The translations under genes were made by a program, and so were the position numbers. From the NCBI GenBank assembly GCA_905250115.1, contig CAJNOI010000277.1, positions 1 through 64,000 on the forward strand: a stretch of DNA of 64,000 bases, read 5' to 3'. This DNA comes from Adineta steineri. Taxonomy: Eukaryota; Rotifera; Eurotatoria; Adinetida; Adinetidae. Shown piece after piece: positions 23,317 through 34,240 of the stretch. Below the pieces are notes generated by a model that was not told the origin of the DNA, ran no database searches, and saw nothing but the letters and a program-made list of their open reading frames with translations. The number at the start of each line of letters is the position of its first letter. The stretch's first letter is position 1.

Positions 23317-25632
23317 ATGGGTGGATCAGGATTAAAGCAAAGAAGTACTGTATCATCAAACTCGTTGATGAATAACAATAGCACGACAATAGCATCAACG
23401 GATGCTATTCAACCAAGGCGACGCATAATTCAAAATTATTCACTCATCTGGTTAGATGAGTGTATGGGAGAAGCAAACAAAGATTATCAGAATATTTTGA
23501 AACAACTACAAAACGTTACTGACAATGTCTATGTCTTTAAACAACGAGACGAATGCATCGACTTTCTTACAGATGGTCAACACATCAAGTATTTCCTCGT
23601 TGTAGAGAATGCTACCGCACAGCAAATCATGCCTCTCATTAATGATATTCCTCAACTAGATAGCGTTCATGTCTTTAGTAACATTAAATCATTACATGAA
23701 GAGCCGACAAAAACATGGCAAAAAATCAAGAGTATTCATGCCAACATGGATGGCTTATACAAAGCATTAAAATCGAGTATCAAGAAATGCAATCAAGATT
23801 CGATTGCCATGAGCTTCGTCACAGTAGATGACATAAAGTTAGCTGATAATTTAAATCAGTTGGAGCCAACATTTATGTACACCCAAATATTCAAGGATAT
23901 TCTTCTTGATATGGATCAGGGTAAAGAAGCGATCAAACATTTTACTGCTTATTGTCGAAATAATAACAGCGTATCATCAATCACTATTGACCGTTTTGAG
24001 AAAGAATACCATGCTCAATTAGCTATTTGGTGGTATACTTTCCCATCCGATATCTATTCTATGCTCAATTATGGACTTCGAACACTGGACGCCGATATAA
24101 TTATTACTATGGGTTTTTTTTTACGTGATTTACATCAGCTAATTCAACAGCTATACGAAAAACAACTTAGTAGTTATGATGAAAAGTCTTTTGTAGTTTA
24201 TCGGGGGCAAGGTCTTATGAAAACAGACTTCGAAATACTTCAGAAAACAAAAGGTGGACTTATGTCATTTAACAATTTCTTGTCTACCAGTAAAGATAAA
24301 GAGGTGTCTCTCGAATTTGCTGGATGTGCTTCGACTAAACCGAATACGGTGGGCATTCTCTTTACAATGTCCATTGATCCTTGTATTAAATCAACACCAT
24401 TTGCCTCTATCAAAAATGAGAGTTACTTCAATGAAGAAGATGAAATTCTCTTCTCAATGCACACCGTGTTTCGAGTGGTTGCAATTAAACAAATAGGCAA
24501 TAAGAATCAACTTTATCAAGTTGAATTACAATTAACGTCGGATGATGATCAACAACTACGATTACTTACTGATTGGATACGAGAAGAAGCTAGTGGTACT
24601 GGATTGCAAAGATTGGGTAAACTATTGATTAAAATTGGTCAATTTAATAAAGCTAAAGAACTTTATAATGTATTATTCGAACAGACATCCGATGAGGGCG
24701 AAAAAGTGTTCTATTATACTCAGCTGGGACTTGTCCATTACAATCAAGGAGATTATGAAAAGGCTGTTTGGTATTACGAACAAGGACTTAAAATTCGACA
24801 AAAAATCCTTCCTTCAAACCATCCTGATGTGGCTTCTTCATACAACAATATCAGTAGTGTGTATGAGAAGACAGGAGAGTACTCGAAAGCACTTGCATCA
24901 CACGAAAAAGCACGAGAAATCTTAGAAAAAGCTCTTCCTTCAAATCATCCATTATTGGCTACTTCATACAACAACATCGGTATGGTGTATAATAACATGG
25001 GAGAGTACTCGAAAGCACTTTCATTTTGCGAAAAAGCACTTGAAATTCGAGAAAAAACTCTTCTTTCAAATCATCCTGATTTGGCACAGTTATACAACAA
25101 CATCGGCTTGTTATATTACAACATGAAGGACTATTCCAAAGCACTTTCATTCTACGAAAAAGCACGAGAAATCTTCGAAAAAACTCTTCCTTCAAATCAT
25201 CCTCATTTAGCTATTTCATACAACAACATCGCTGGTGTATATGACAACATGAAAGAGTACTCAAAAGCACTTTTATTTTACGAAAAAACACTTCAAATTC
25301 GACAAAAAGCTCTTCCCTCTAATCATCCTGAGTTGGCACAGTTATACAACAACATCGGCTTGTTATATTACAACATGATGGACTATTCGAAAGCACTTTT
25401 ATTTCACGAAAGAGCACAAGAAATCTTTGAAAAAACTCTTCCTTCAAGTCGTCATCATTTGGCTACTTCATACTACAACATCGGTTTGGTATATTGCAAT
25501 ATGAAAGACTATTCGAAAACACTTTTGTATCATGAACATGCTCTGGAAATACTACAAAGTATCTTGCCTCCAATTCATCTTCATATTAAAGATCTGAAAG
25601 AAAGTATTGAAACTGTAAAAAGGAAATTATAA
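23317..25632 (+). CDS. NAD:arginine ADP-ribosyltransferase with C-terminal TPR repeats
   Basis: A single-exon gene of 771 codons. The open frame extends upstream to about 23248 without an ATG, so the start is set at 23317 (AAAATGG, a good context). Residues about 40-170 form an N-terminal region of unknown fold (IIQNYSLIWLDECMGEA). Residues about 270-430 are an arginine-type ADP-ribosyltransferase domain with the R-S-E triad: R296 in VVYRGQG, S323 in FLSTSKDKEVSLEFAG, and the ExE motif at E374-E376 in FNEEDEILF. From about residue 460 to the end lie seven to eight 42-residue TPRs of kinesin-light-chain type, each built around YNNIG, YSKAL and LPSNHP. No signal peptide is seen, so it probably acts inside the cell. 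This ART-TPR architecture is common in bdelloid genomes. Substrate and role are unknown. Confidence 0.88.
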   Translation: MGGSGLKQRSTVSSNSLMNNNSTTIASTDAIQPRRRIIQNYSLIWLDECMGEANKDYQNILKQLQNVTDNVYVFKQRDECIDFLTDGQHIKYFLVVENATAQQIMPLINDIPQLDSVHVFSNIKSLHEEPTKTWQKIKSIHANMDGLYKALKSSIKKCNQDSIAMSFVTVDDIKLADNLNQLEPTFMYTQIFKDILLDMDQGKEAIKHFTAYCRNNNSVSSITIDRFEKEYHAQLAIWWYTFPSDIYSMLNYGLRTLDADIIITMGFFLRDLHQLIQQLYEKQLSSYDEKSFVVYRGQGLMKTDFEILQKTKGGLMSFNNFLSTSKDKEVSLEFAGCASTKPNTVGILFTMSIDPCIKSTPFASIKNESYFNEEDEILFSMHTVFRVVAIKQIGNKNQLYQVELQLTSDDDQQLRLLTDWIREEASGTGLQRLGKLLIKIGQFNKAKELYNVLFEQTSDEGEKVFYYTQLGLVHYNQGDYEKAVWYYEQGLKIRQKILPSNHPDVASSYNNISSVYEKTGEYSKALASHEKAREILEKALPSNHPLLATSYNNIGMVYNNMGEYSKALSFCEKALEIREKTLLSNHPDLAQLYNNIGLLYYNMKDYSKALSFYEKAREIFEKTLPSNHPHLAISYNNIAGVYDNMKEYSKALLFYEKTLQIRQKALPSNHPELAQLYNNIGLLYYNMMDYSKALLFHERAQEIFEKTLPSSRHHLATSYYNIGLVYCNMKDYSKTLLYHEHALEILQSILPPIHLHIKDLKESIETVKRKL
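24780..25560 (+). repeat. Tandem 126-bp coding repeat (TPR array)
   Basis: About six near-identical 126-nt units in frame inside the ADP-ribosyltransferase gene, each encoding one 42-residue TPR. Identity is visible at the DNA level, with recurrent tcatacaacaacatcgg and gaaaaagcac blocks, so unit number may change by unequal exchange or be miscounted in short-read assembly. Confidence 0.85.
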
Positions 25633-26478
25633 AGAATAGTCAATAAATAAATAAAATAGTATTTCGTTTAGTTATTTTTGAATTAGTTCTATTGTTTAGT
25701 GACTCGTGCGCGCGTACAGAGAATAACTCGACAAATAATAAAAATGCAATGGCCAAAGCCGATTGATAAGGTATTACATGTACATAGGTATGTGTAGAAA
25801 ACGATCTTCTCAGACATATTTACATTTCTAATTCTTGACGAGAGTGTTGGTGTGGCGTTGGGTATGTGTATGAATGTGGGTGATGATAAATACTCTTTTG
25901 CCTACACCCAGTCACCCATCCTAGAAATTGTTCTTTTTATATTTTTTGTACATGTCTTGTGTTTGCATTATTGTGTGTCCTGATGTATTAATTTAAATCG
26001 AGCTATATTAGATAAGAGAAAAAATAAATAATATGAATATGAATGTATGAAATTTTTGTTTTTCAAGCACACTAACTTGAAAAATAACTTTACACCCTCC
26101 TCTCCCTCAAAGTTCAATCAGTCGCGCCATTTCTGTCAGCAGCAATATCATGAATTTTTCCAAGAACAAAATTATGTTCATTATCTCGTGTTCAAACAAG
26201 TTTATTACCATTTAATATTATCATATTTCGATGCAATAATGACTAAATTCTGAGTAAACGTCAGCATATAATGATAACGAAAATTTTATTATTTAACTGA
26301 TGAAAAAAAGTTCTTAAGAAAATATTTATAAAAAAATATTTTTTCGAAAACATAATAAGTTTATTTTTTGAAGATTATTCTTTTATCCAAATGAATAGCA
26401 TGTAGCGCTTGTTGTCAATTTGTTTTATAATATCAATAGATATATACAATAGTTGTTTTATTTTTGTATTGATGATCG
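25633..26478. other. Intergenic, 3' flank of the ART-TPR gene
   Basis: The 3' UTR side carries overlapping AATAAA signals at about 25645-25657. The rest includes a GT-rich stretch (25840-25890) and AT-rich DNA. No gene was recognised. Confidence 0.5.
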
Positions 26479-28294
26479 ATGAAAGAAACTGATAATAAAC
26501 ATTATGAATTATTTTTATCAAAAGAACAAACTGTTGTCAGTTTATTAGAAGAAAATGGTACGAAAAAAAAAGTTTAACTTTCCGTTCAATTTCATATACT
26601 TTCTTTTTAATTATTTTAATAGAATTAAATTATCAAACATAGTCAATAAAAATGATAATAATTTCTATTCAGGTATAAGTTCAAATGATAGTGAAGTTGA
26701 ATAATATTAATATAAAAGTAAAATTTCATTTTTTTCGTATTATATAGAAAATCGTTCATGATATAACAAAACAACATTATTGACTGTATTTGATCATAAT
26801 GAAGAAAAATGATATATTGTAGCATATTAAGTTTTTATTCCTTTTATGATAGCAGGATTTAGTATGGTAACTGCTGGATTAGTTCTTGAATGTGTTAAGG
26901 TATTGATTAAAATTATAAATCTATGTTCTTTTTTATAGTATTTCTAGTTAGGAATTAAATGTATTTAAAGAAATAACTGAAATTTATATACTTGATGTCG
27001 CTTTACTTGGTTTAAAAGGAAATTTAGAAATGACATTAGTATCACATTTATCTACAAAAGTGTGTAATTAAAATTTATTTTAAAAACATTCTGTATAAAC
27101 TTCTATAATTTTAGACTAATACTGAAAATATAGATAAAAAACTCTTGTATCACTTGCTATGGGATGGGTACCTTAAGACCATTTTAATTTACGACATTCA
27201 CTTGTTCTATGTAGTAATATTTCAACCGCATCAATTATTTCATTAGCATTAGGTTTGTAATCAATCTTTTGAAATATTTCACATTTTATTGCGTATAGGA
27301 TCAAATCAGCAATCTATTCTAAAAGATAATAGAGATATTATCGTCAATACACTTTAAAGATTATAAAAAAATACGATATATGTCAACACATAACTCTTGT
27401 TGATTTTTAGTAATGAAATGATAAACAGATGTGTTGAAAAAATATTTTAATATTTTATAACTGTTTCTTCGTTATCTTGCTGAGTTCTCTCTCACAATTA
27501 ATTGTTTTATTTCTTAAGGTAGAATCATGATTTTTGTTATTGTCATTTCACATAAATGCAAAATCAATCCTGATTATATTGATAGATCGATCGCTGCGTC
27601 ATTCGGTGATTTAACAACATTTGGTATATTATTTCTTCTCGAAATAAGTATGTTAAAGAGTTGTAGTTGCAATACTTCTTTCAAGGTAAATAATAATAAT
27701 ACATAGAATTTGATTTAATCGTTTTTGTATTTATTTTTTAAATAGTGCAGGTGGTCTTATACTTGATTCTGCTGTTCAAACACACTTCGTGGTGTTACTG
27801 CTTTTCAACCTGTTATGAAATAAGAATTGTTAATAAATGTTATTACCTTTTAATGTATAGGTGGTAATTTAGTAGCTGTTCAGGCAAGTCGATTATCTAC
27901 TACAGACAAAATATTCTGTTCAACTAGTATATTGTTGATCTTGTTGATTGAATTGCCGATTATTTTATATTTATTTTTTAGAAAGTAATTCATCAACAAG
28001 ACGTGTTTTATTATATCACGATTAGCGACAGATTAAACTCGACTTTCAATTAATTGTTTTCATCTTATAGCAGCACTTATTCAAGTAGAATTATTTTATT
28101 ATTTTTACAAAAATAAATCAAGTTTATTTCTTTTTTTCATAGGTTATAATTATTCTATATATTGCTTATTGGATGGTAAAAATTGTGTGGAAACATAAAC
28201 GAGATCCTGATAATATATATATTCCATATTTAACAGTAATTGGAGATATTTATTTATTCTTATCTCGATGCACACATCAAAAGAAAAAAAGAAG
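26479..28294 (+). pseudogene. Decayed SLC41-type magnesium transporter
   Basis: SLC41 proteins are membrane magnesium transporters related to bacterial MgtE. Pieces of one appear in the right order on the plus strand: a possible start [60 protein letters not shown] followed by [12 protein letters not shown], then HSLVLCSNISTASIISLALG, INPDYIDRSIAASFGDLTT, GGLILDSAVQ, TAFQPVM, GGNLVAVQASRLST and YWMVKIVWKHKRDPDNIYIP. The blocks match SLC41 closely. However, frames change within exons, stop codons follow several blocks (for example after TAFQPVMK and in the first intron-exon region), and parts of the first membrane domain are missing. Former introns are still recognisable. It looks like an old copy decaying by neutral mutation; a functional paralogue would be expected elsewhere in the genome. 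Confidence 0.8.
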
Positions 28295-28565
28295 GTTTGA
28301 TTATTGTTATTTGTTTAATGAACTGTGACGAATATTCTTTTTTTTATAATATCATTAACATAGTATCTAGTTTGAATTATGAAGCAACGAATATAATGTT
28401 TATGTTAAATAGTTGAGAGAAAACTAATAAGGAATGTTTTTCATTTTATTTCGATCGAATGATCTTGAATCGCAGTTTTAAATCAATACTGAAATTGAAT
28501 TTTGCAAAATATGAATAGTCAAATGCATCGTCTATTATATCTATATAAATAGTAAAATCTTGTGC

Positions 28566-28844
28566 TTAGAATTTTGTACAATTCTTATAATATTCAATTA
28601 TCTTGTACCATCCGTTGTGATGTGATACAAATATATCGTTATCTTGGCATATCACAAGAATAGTACATATAATTGATAATAAATGTTCTATCAACATTGT
28701 ATCCATATTTTCTTTTGAAAAACACAGAATGACATCTGAAGAAAAGCTTTTCTGATTATTTAGATTCGATATACTGACGAATTTTTTTTTCTTAGATTGA
28801 TTATTGTTATTCTTATCTGTCATTTGATTGAAGAAATACATCAT
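28566..28844 (-). CDS. Doubtful small ORF
   Basis: An open frame of 92 codons without recognisable domains, with a Lys/Asn-rich start and a weakly hydrophobic middle (LLSIICTILVICQD). It lies in the AT-rich spacer between the SLC41 pseudogene and the Ly6 gene. It may be chance; it is listed only because it is the longest frame in the spacer. Confidence 0.15.
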   Translation of the reverse strand: MMYFFNQMTDKNNNNQSKKKKFVSISNLNNQKSFSSDVILCFSKENMDTMLIEHLLSIICTILVICQDNDIFVSHHNGWYKIIEYYKNCTKF

Positions 28845-28993
28845 ATGTTATTAATATATCTTATCCTACTAGTAGACTTCTTAGTATAGAAAATATATCA
28901 TTGATCATCACTAGTATCATATAGAAATCTAAGAAAGAAAACTGACATACATATATGTAAATGATTTCTTGATCGTAAAGAATAGAAAGTATA

Positions 28994-29609
28994 ATGATTA
29001 ATCTTTCTTTTTATTTTCTACTAACTTTAACTTCAATAATAAATGTTGGTATGTGTACATTTTTTTTTTATTAAAAAGAAAATAAGAAAAAAAAAACAAC
29101 TGATTTTAGTATCATCTATTTCTTGTTATAAATGCTCGTCAGTTAATGGTAGTAATCCATCATGCGAAGATTTTTTTCAGGGTGATATAGAAGGTAATAC
29201 TTCATATCTTCAAACTCCATGTTTAGCTAATTTACGTGGACGTCAAGGTCTTTTTCTTGCAACACATTGTATTAAATTAATTGCTTATTCGCCAGGTATA
29301 ATACATTCTTATTTATTTACTTTATTTTTATTTTTATTTTTAATAGAACCAAATTCTATTCAATATATATATCGAACATGTAGTAGAGATGAAGGTGATG
29401 ATAATGGAATCACTCGTACAAGTCATTGTGGTTTTATTAAACTTGATTGGATTAATCCAAATCGACGATTACGTGGATGTTTACATATATGTGATAAAGA
29501 TGCATGTAATCAAGCTTTTAATCTTTGTTTTTCCAGATGGAATATGATATTCAGTCTTATTTTATTACGATTATTTTTTTACATAAGAAACTATTCTACA
29601 TGTCAATAA
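28994..29609 (+). CDS. Ly6/uPAR three-finger domain protein, probably GPI-anchored
   Basis: Three exons, 28994-29048, 29110-29295 and 29347-29609, give 167 residues. The first exon encodes a signal peptide (MINLSFYFLLTLTSIINV). The mature part starts SISCYKCSSVNG, the usual CYxC beginning of a Ly6 domain. It has ten or more cysteines (PSCEDFF, TPCLA, HCIK, RTCSRDEGDDNG, SHCGF, GCLHICDKDACN), ending in the family's CN signature. The C-terminus is hydrophobic (WNMIFSLILLRLFFYI), as in GPI-anchored members. Such proteins act at the cell surface as receptors or modulators of channels. The RTCSRDEGDDNG and SHCGF blocks resemble an invertebrate Ly6 subfamily, but I cannot name the orthologue. The start at 28994 is chosen because it gives the signal peptide. 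Confidence 0.82.
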
Positions 29610-30180
29610 ATATTTTACATTAAATAATTTAACAAAGAAAAACTTGAATATATATTCGTTATATTTAATATTAATAAAAAAATGTTATCACAAGTGATGT
29701 TCACTTTTTATGAATGATGAAAAACTAACACGTTAATTCCTATGGTCAAAAATAAACGATATCAAAATTTTTTCATTTAATCTTTCCATTGTGTAAATGC
29801 TTAGGCTTCTGTTTGTATTGCAGATACATAGTTTATATTTGTCGAGTTATTTTTTGGAATTCTATATAAAATGTCGTTCAATAGATGAAAAACACGTACA
29901 ATCAAATAAACATTTAATACACATTTTTGTCATATATATTGTACTTTTATTTTATACAAACAGAAAAAATGATAAGTTCTTGTTGTATCTCATGAACTCA
30001 TACGATAATATGAATAATATCCTATTCTCAAAACAATAATACAAACACAGAGATAAACTACCTCTTGAATTAAATTTTGTACAATCATGACTAAGCAAAC
30101 ATGTGCGTTTGTCTGTTTGATGTGCAGTCATGCATGATTGCCCATTTTTTTCTTCCTATCTTAATAAAATATGATTCATT
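29610..30180. other. Intergenic
   Basis: AT-rich spacer between the Ly6 gene and the 76-bp repeat array. A plus-strand open frame at 29797-30039 has no recognisable content. Confidence 0.5.
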
Positions 30181-30560
30181 ACTATATACGAACTAAAAAA
30201 ATAAACTGCGTATACCTATATCCACCTATAGATATAAAAATCTCTCTCTCTGACTCACTATATACGAACTAAAAAATAAAGTGTGTATGTCCATATATCC
30301 ATTGTGCATACTCAAAAATACCCCTTTTTGAGTCACTATATGCGAGTTAAAAATAGTATGCCTACGTCTTTATGCAACTGTATACACTAAAAAATCCCTC
30401 TCTTTGGGTTATTGCATACGAATTAAAAATAAACTGTTTACGTCTTTATCCACTTGTATATACTAAAAAATCCCTTAATCTGCGTCACTATATACGAGCC
30501 AAAAATAATGTTTATCCCTCTCTACAGCTAGATATGATACTCTCTCTCTTTGTCTATCTC
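30181..30560 (+). repeat. 76-bp tandem repeat array upstream of the secreted peptide gene
   Basis: Five diverged units start at about 30181, 30257, 30335, 30411 and 30487. The first four have spacings of 76, 78, 76 and 76 bp. Each begins with a variant of actatatacgaactaaaaa, continues with a cgtat/cgtctttatccac block and ends with a CT-rich run followed by gagtc. The array stops about 60 bp before a TATA box. The units are present directly in the sequence; a regulatory role is inference from position. Confidence 0.85.
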
Positions 30561-30619
30561 CGACGACGAAAAAAAACAACGTTTTTTTCGTAGGTTGCCT
30601 TTTGCTTGACGATCGGCGT

Positions 30620-30627
30620 ATATAAAG
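30620..30627 (+). promoter_or_regulatory. TATA box of the secreted peptide gene
   Basis: TATATAAA in a GC-flanked context (ggcg before, gccg after), 78 bp ahead of the peptide start codon. It is the clearest core promoter element in the window. Confidence 0.6.
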
Positions 30628-30704
30628 CCGAAGTAAACCCTTATAATTCACACAACGATATTTATCTCTTATTCTCATTCAACTTCGAACAAAAAGATAC
30701 TACA

Positions 30705-30869
30705 ATGAGCAAAATGGTTAGAATGGTTGCCTGTATCATTATTCTAATGGCAGTATTTTGCATGATACACGGTGCGACAATTCAACGTCGTGCTGAAAAT
30801 AGTGGTCATCATCATGTAATCAACAAACGTNNNNNNNNNNTCGAAAGTAATAAGCCAGGTATGTGGTCT
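30705..30869 (+). CDS. Short secreted peptide precursor, interrupted by an assembly gap
   Basis: The frame starts MSKMVRMVACIIILMA and has a clear signal peptide with likely cleavage after MIHG. The propeptide begins ATIQRRAENSGHHHVINKR, with an RR and a KR dibasic site of the kind cut by prohormone convertases. Ten N (30831-30840) follow, then ESNKPG. The sequence AG|GTATGT right after that is a good donor, and an acceptor TTTGTAG ends at 30977, followed by sequence that could encode HTMAQPGTYLKNL. If unspliced, the frame ends at 30869. The gap may hide more peptide sequence, possibly repeated copies. It could be a neuropeptide, antimicrobial or other secreted peptide; I cannot assign a family. 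A TATA box and a tandem repeat array lie just upstream, suggesting strong or special regulation. Confidence 0.6.
30831..30840. other. Assembly gap (10 N)
   Basis: Ten N inside the secreted peptide coding frame; the true length, and so the reading frame across it, is unknown. Confidence 0.99.
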
Positions 30870-32946
30870 TAAGGGGTGCTATCGGTATTTTATTTCGTAA
30901 ATAATACATTCCTCTTTGTGATTATTATTTCTAATTATTTTTTATATTGAATAAATCTACTATTTTTGCTTTGTAGGGCATACGATGGCGCAACCAGGAA
31001 CCTACCTAAAAAATCTAATATCGCCATCAACCATAATCAATGTAAAAAAACATTATAAATTAGCTAGCTTCTTTTTTTTCTTAACGTCTTTAATTTTTTT
31101 TTTGTTTTTTTTATTTGTTCTTCTGTATTTTTTATTTTTATTTTTTGTATTTTTTTTATAATTTTGTGTTTGAATAAAAATAAAATCTTAAAATATACTC
31201 TTCTGTGCTTCTTAAAATCAATACCAAATATGTACAATAAGCATGAGCAATGTTTTATTATCGGGCTGAGCTCAAAAACATATATTCAATTTATTATAAG
31301 TTTTGTTAAATGTGAGGACGTAAGGTTTTACGAAACAATTGATAGACGCTATCAAGTAGAATCTTAATTCAGAGTTATGTTAAGCTTTCTGAACAAAAGA
31401 GCAAAACGTTTCCATAAAATTAACTCATTTAAACTATTTTTTCCATAATTATCAAAAGTCAATATCTCTTTTCGAAAGCTTATCCTACAGTGTACAACTA
31501 GAAGTATATTCTTTTCTTTATTTCACAAAACAAATTTTGAGGTTTTAATATTTTTCATTGGTGTTAGTAGAACTTCCAAACACATTTTTTAAATAAACAG
31601 TCACAAAAACAATCATTTTTTTCTTTCACTCAATATACTGCCTCATCATTCTATTATAGTCTTCTTCTATCGCTTTCAATCGCACATATCTTCAGTTTCA
31701 AAGGACGTCCACCATTATACGCTACTAATAGAAGCAAGCAAGCATGGCTTGATGTTTACATTTCTTTCTCTAGGTTACATGTGTATGTGTTCAAACGAAA
31801 TAGAAGAAAGAAAGAAGTTTCATAATTTTGTAAAAAGAAAAAAAAGACGCAAAAGCTATCAATATCAAATTTCTCGATCTGTTTATAAATACTATAGAAT
31901 TACATATCATTACTTCTAGATAACTATTTAATTAAATTTTTGTTTTGAAAAATTTATTCTTGTTTATTTATTTGAAAACGATAATTCATGAAGAAGATTA
32001 TAATAAAGGAAATATTATTTTAATTATTAATAATCAATGTGATTTACAAACTCTACTTGATTATATTCTATATTTATGCATTCAAGTAAACAAATTCTTT
32101 CAAATAAAATATTTTAGATTTTTCTTTTGTTTTTTTAATTTAGCCAAATGAAGTTTTACCATATTCTGGTAGGTGAACAATTAGCACATATTTATTAAAT
32201 TTATTTAAATATACAGTAACAACTCATTTTATTATAAACAATATAGGAGAAATAAAAGCTATCGATTAATGTCGTTGAATTGTTTCGTTTCATACAGCTA
32301 TTCTTGATTTATGTAGTCGAGAAAAAGATACTTATATTTGTTGACCACTATTTTCTTTATTATATTGTTCAATAAATCTTGATGATAATTCATTAGTTGG
32401 AATATTATTGATAATCGCTTATTAATATTATATAAACAATTTAATCATATTCTATAAATGTATCTATCATTGTCGTATACTACATACATTTACAATAGAT
32501 TGTTTTCCATTAAAAAGTATAGAATTTCATGAAAGGTACACAAGAAGAAAATGAAATTCTTCTATTAAAATTAGTCATTATGTTATTAAATTAAATTTAC
32601 CTGATTATTTTTATTCAATTCTTTTGGGAAAACGAATTCAAAAGTTACTCCGAGTGCATTGTTCACACATATCAATTGAATTTGAAATCATAATTGACAA
32701 CCTATTGATCGTACTTAATTATTATAGTTCCATTTTAATCAAGTCTTGTCGTTTATAATCTCAATAAAATTTTATTGCATAAATAAAAATAAATAAATAT
32801 CCAAAAAAATCAATATATTGTTTGTTAATTACAAAGAATATACTTGAAAAGAAATATTGTTATATTTTCTGGGTTATATTTTATCAAAAGCATACATTCG
32901 TTGAACTGATCTGTAAACACAAAAACAACAAAATAAATAAATATTT
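30870..32946. other. Mostly non-coding; T-rich run and one gene remnant
   Basis: 31060-31160 is a long poly-T-rich tract downstream of the peptide gene. 31945-32345 carries a possible gene relic described separately. The remainder is AT-rich with no recognisable gene; the final part is the 3' flank of ABHD18. Confidence 0.5.
31945..32345 (+). pseudogene. Possible relic of a small CXorf65-like gene
   Basis: Short coding-like blocks separated by intron-like AT-rich pieces: DYNKGNIILIINNQCDLQTL followed by LDYI and a GTAAAC donor, then PNEVLPYSG with an acceptor before and a donor after it, then AILDLCSREKDTYIC followed by a stop. The INNQCDLQTLLDYI and ILDLC blocks faintly resemble the N-terminus of the CXorf65/C22orf15 family. 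The pieces do not form a full gene, and stops interrupt them. The family suggestion is weak. Confidence 0.3.
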
Positions 32947-34240
32947 TTATGAATTTGAAGATGTTGTAACAGAGATTGGTGATACAATTGGATTCTTTTT
33001 TAGTTTTACATTTGGTTCTTGTCGTTGTAACATTTCAGCAATAGCATGTTGAAAACCAGATTGATTGAATAGAAATCCACTAATATGTCCACGTGGAATA
33101 TATCGAATATGACAACCAGGCCATACATCATTCATATGTGGAATACCATCACGTAATACATATCCATCATTAGCACAAGCAACAAATAAAGCATTATTTA
33201 TATTCGATTCAACTGGACGTGAATAGTTTTGTAAAGATGTAAATTCATCCATAAGAAGACGCATCATATGTTTAATAGGATCACTAATAATTGTATCTGA
33301 ATTTGTCGACTTTTTTTGTGAACATAAATAATCATAAAATGTTTGATATGCTTTATTTTCGTAGAATTGTTTTTTGAAAAGTGCCCATGGAATAGTTCGT
33401 GAAAGTACACCATCACAAAATACTGTTGAACTTGATGACCATGATGCACAAGATAGAAGAGAAAGTGGACCAGGCCAACTAAAATATTAAGAAATAGATG
33501 AATTCTTTAATAAAACACATTTAATTAGTTAAACTGTCTCTTACTTTGTAAAAGCTAATGAAGCCATATGCCCACCAAGAGAATAACCATGTAAAATAGC
33601 TGGTGATAATTTCATTTTTTGACACCAATGCAGTAATAAAATTGTTTCTAAAATAAGTGCTTTACCCATGATATATAAATCAGTTACATAGAACAATGAT
33701 GAACGAGATTGAAGAGTCGGTTTTCTGAAACCATAATATGGATTTTCTAGAAGAATTGTACCAATACGATATTGATTAATTAATGGTACAGCAGTGAGTA
33801 ATCTTCGTCGTCCATAACCTTGATCACCTGTTCCAGCATAACAAATACCTATTGGTATGGAATCAATACCAATACGATGATTACGTGGTAACACAAGTTG
33901 AAAATGAGCTGTTGCTATTTCAGGTGAAACCTACGAAGATAAATAATCGATATAAAATTATTAAAATCTATTCATATCATACTAAATTTGGTAAATGATC
34001 CGCAAGTGGTGAACGAAATCGACCATTTAAGTATTGTAGATCACCTTTTGTTTCTTGTTTAATAATTTCAATAGTATTTTCTTGTACACTTTCAGCTGGT
34101 ACAAGTTTTAAACATTCATTTCTTACACCAATTTTTTCTCTTCGAAATTTAAAAATTTCTTGTAAATGTGATGGATTTCCCCAACCACGAACAAATGATT
34201 GCGTCAATATAAAACGCCGAAAGAGAGTATCAAAATTCAT
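32947..34240 (-). CDS. ABHD18: Alpha/beta hydrolase domain protein 18
   Basis: ABHD18 (formerly C4orf29, DUF2048) is an alpha/beta-hydrolase fold protein reported as a mitochondrial lipid hydrolase. Exons 34240-33983, 33930-33545 and 33478-32947 join in frame, giving about 390 residues. The sequence starts MNFDTLFRRFILTQSFVRGW and has HRIGIDSIPIGICYAGTGDQ, then LLENPYYGFRKP. The nucleophile elbow is HGYSLGGHMASLA (GxSxG). Then come ANDGYV (candidate acid) and GCHIRYIPRGHISGFLF (candidate catalytic His). Order and length agree with the family. Its start lies only 145 bp downstream of the PHB1 stop on the same strand. Confidence 0.9.

Noticed and set aside
24959-25195. Minus-strand frame rich in Arg, Phe and Cys opposite the TPR repeats
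   Set aside because: Antisense shadow of the repeated TPR units.
30181-30560. CRISPR-like array
   Set aside because: The units are contiguous and diverged along their whole length with no unique spacers, so this is a tandem minisatellite in a eukaryotic context.
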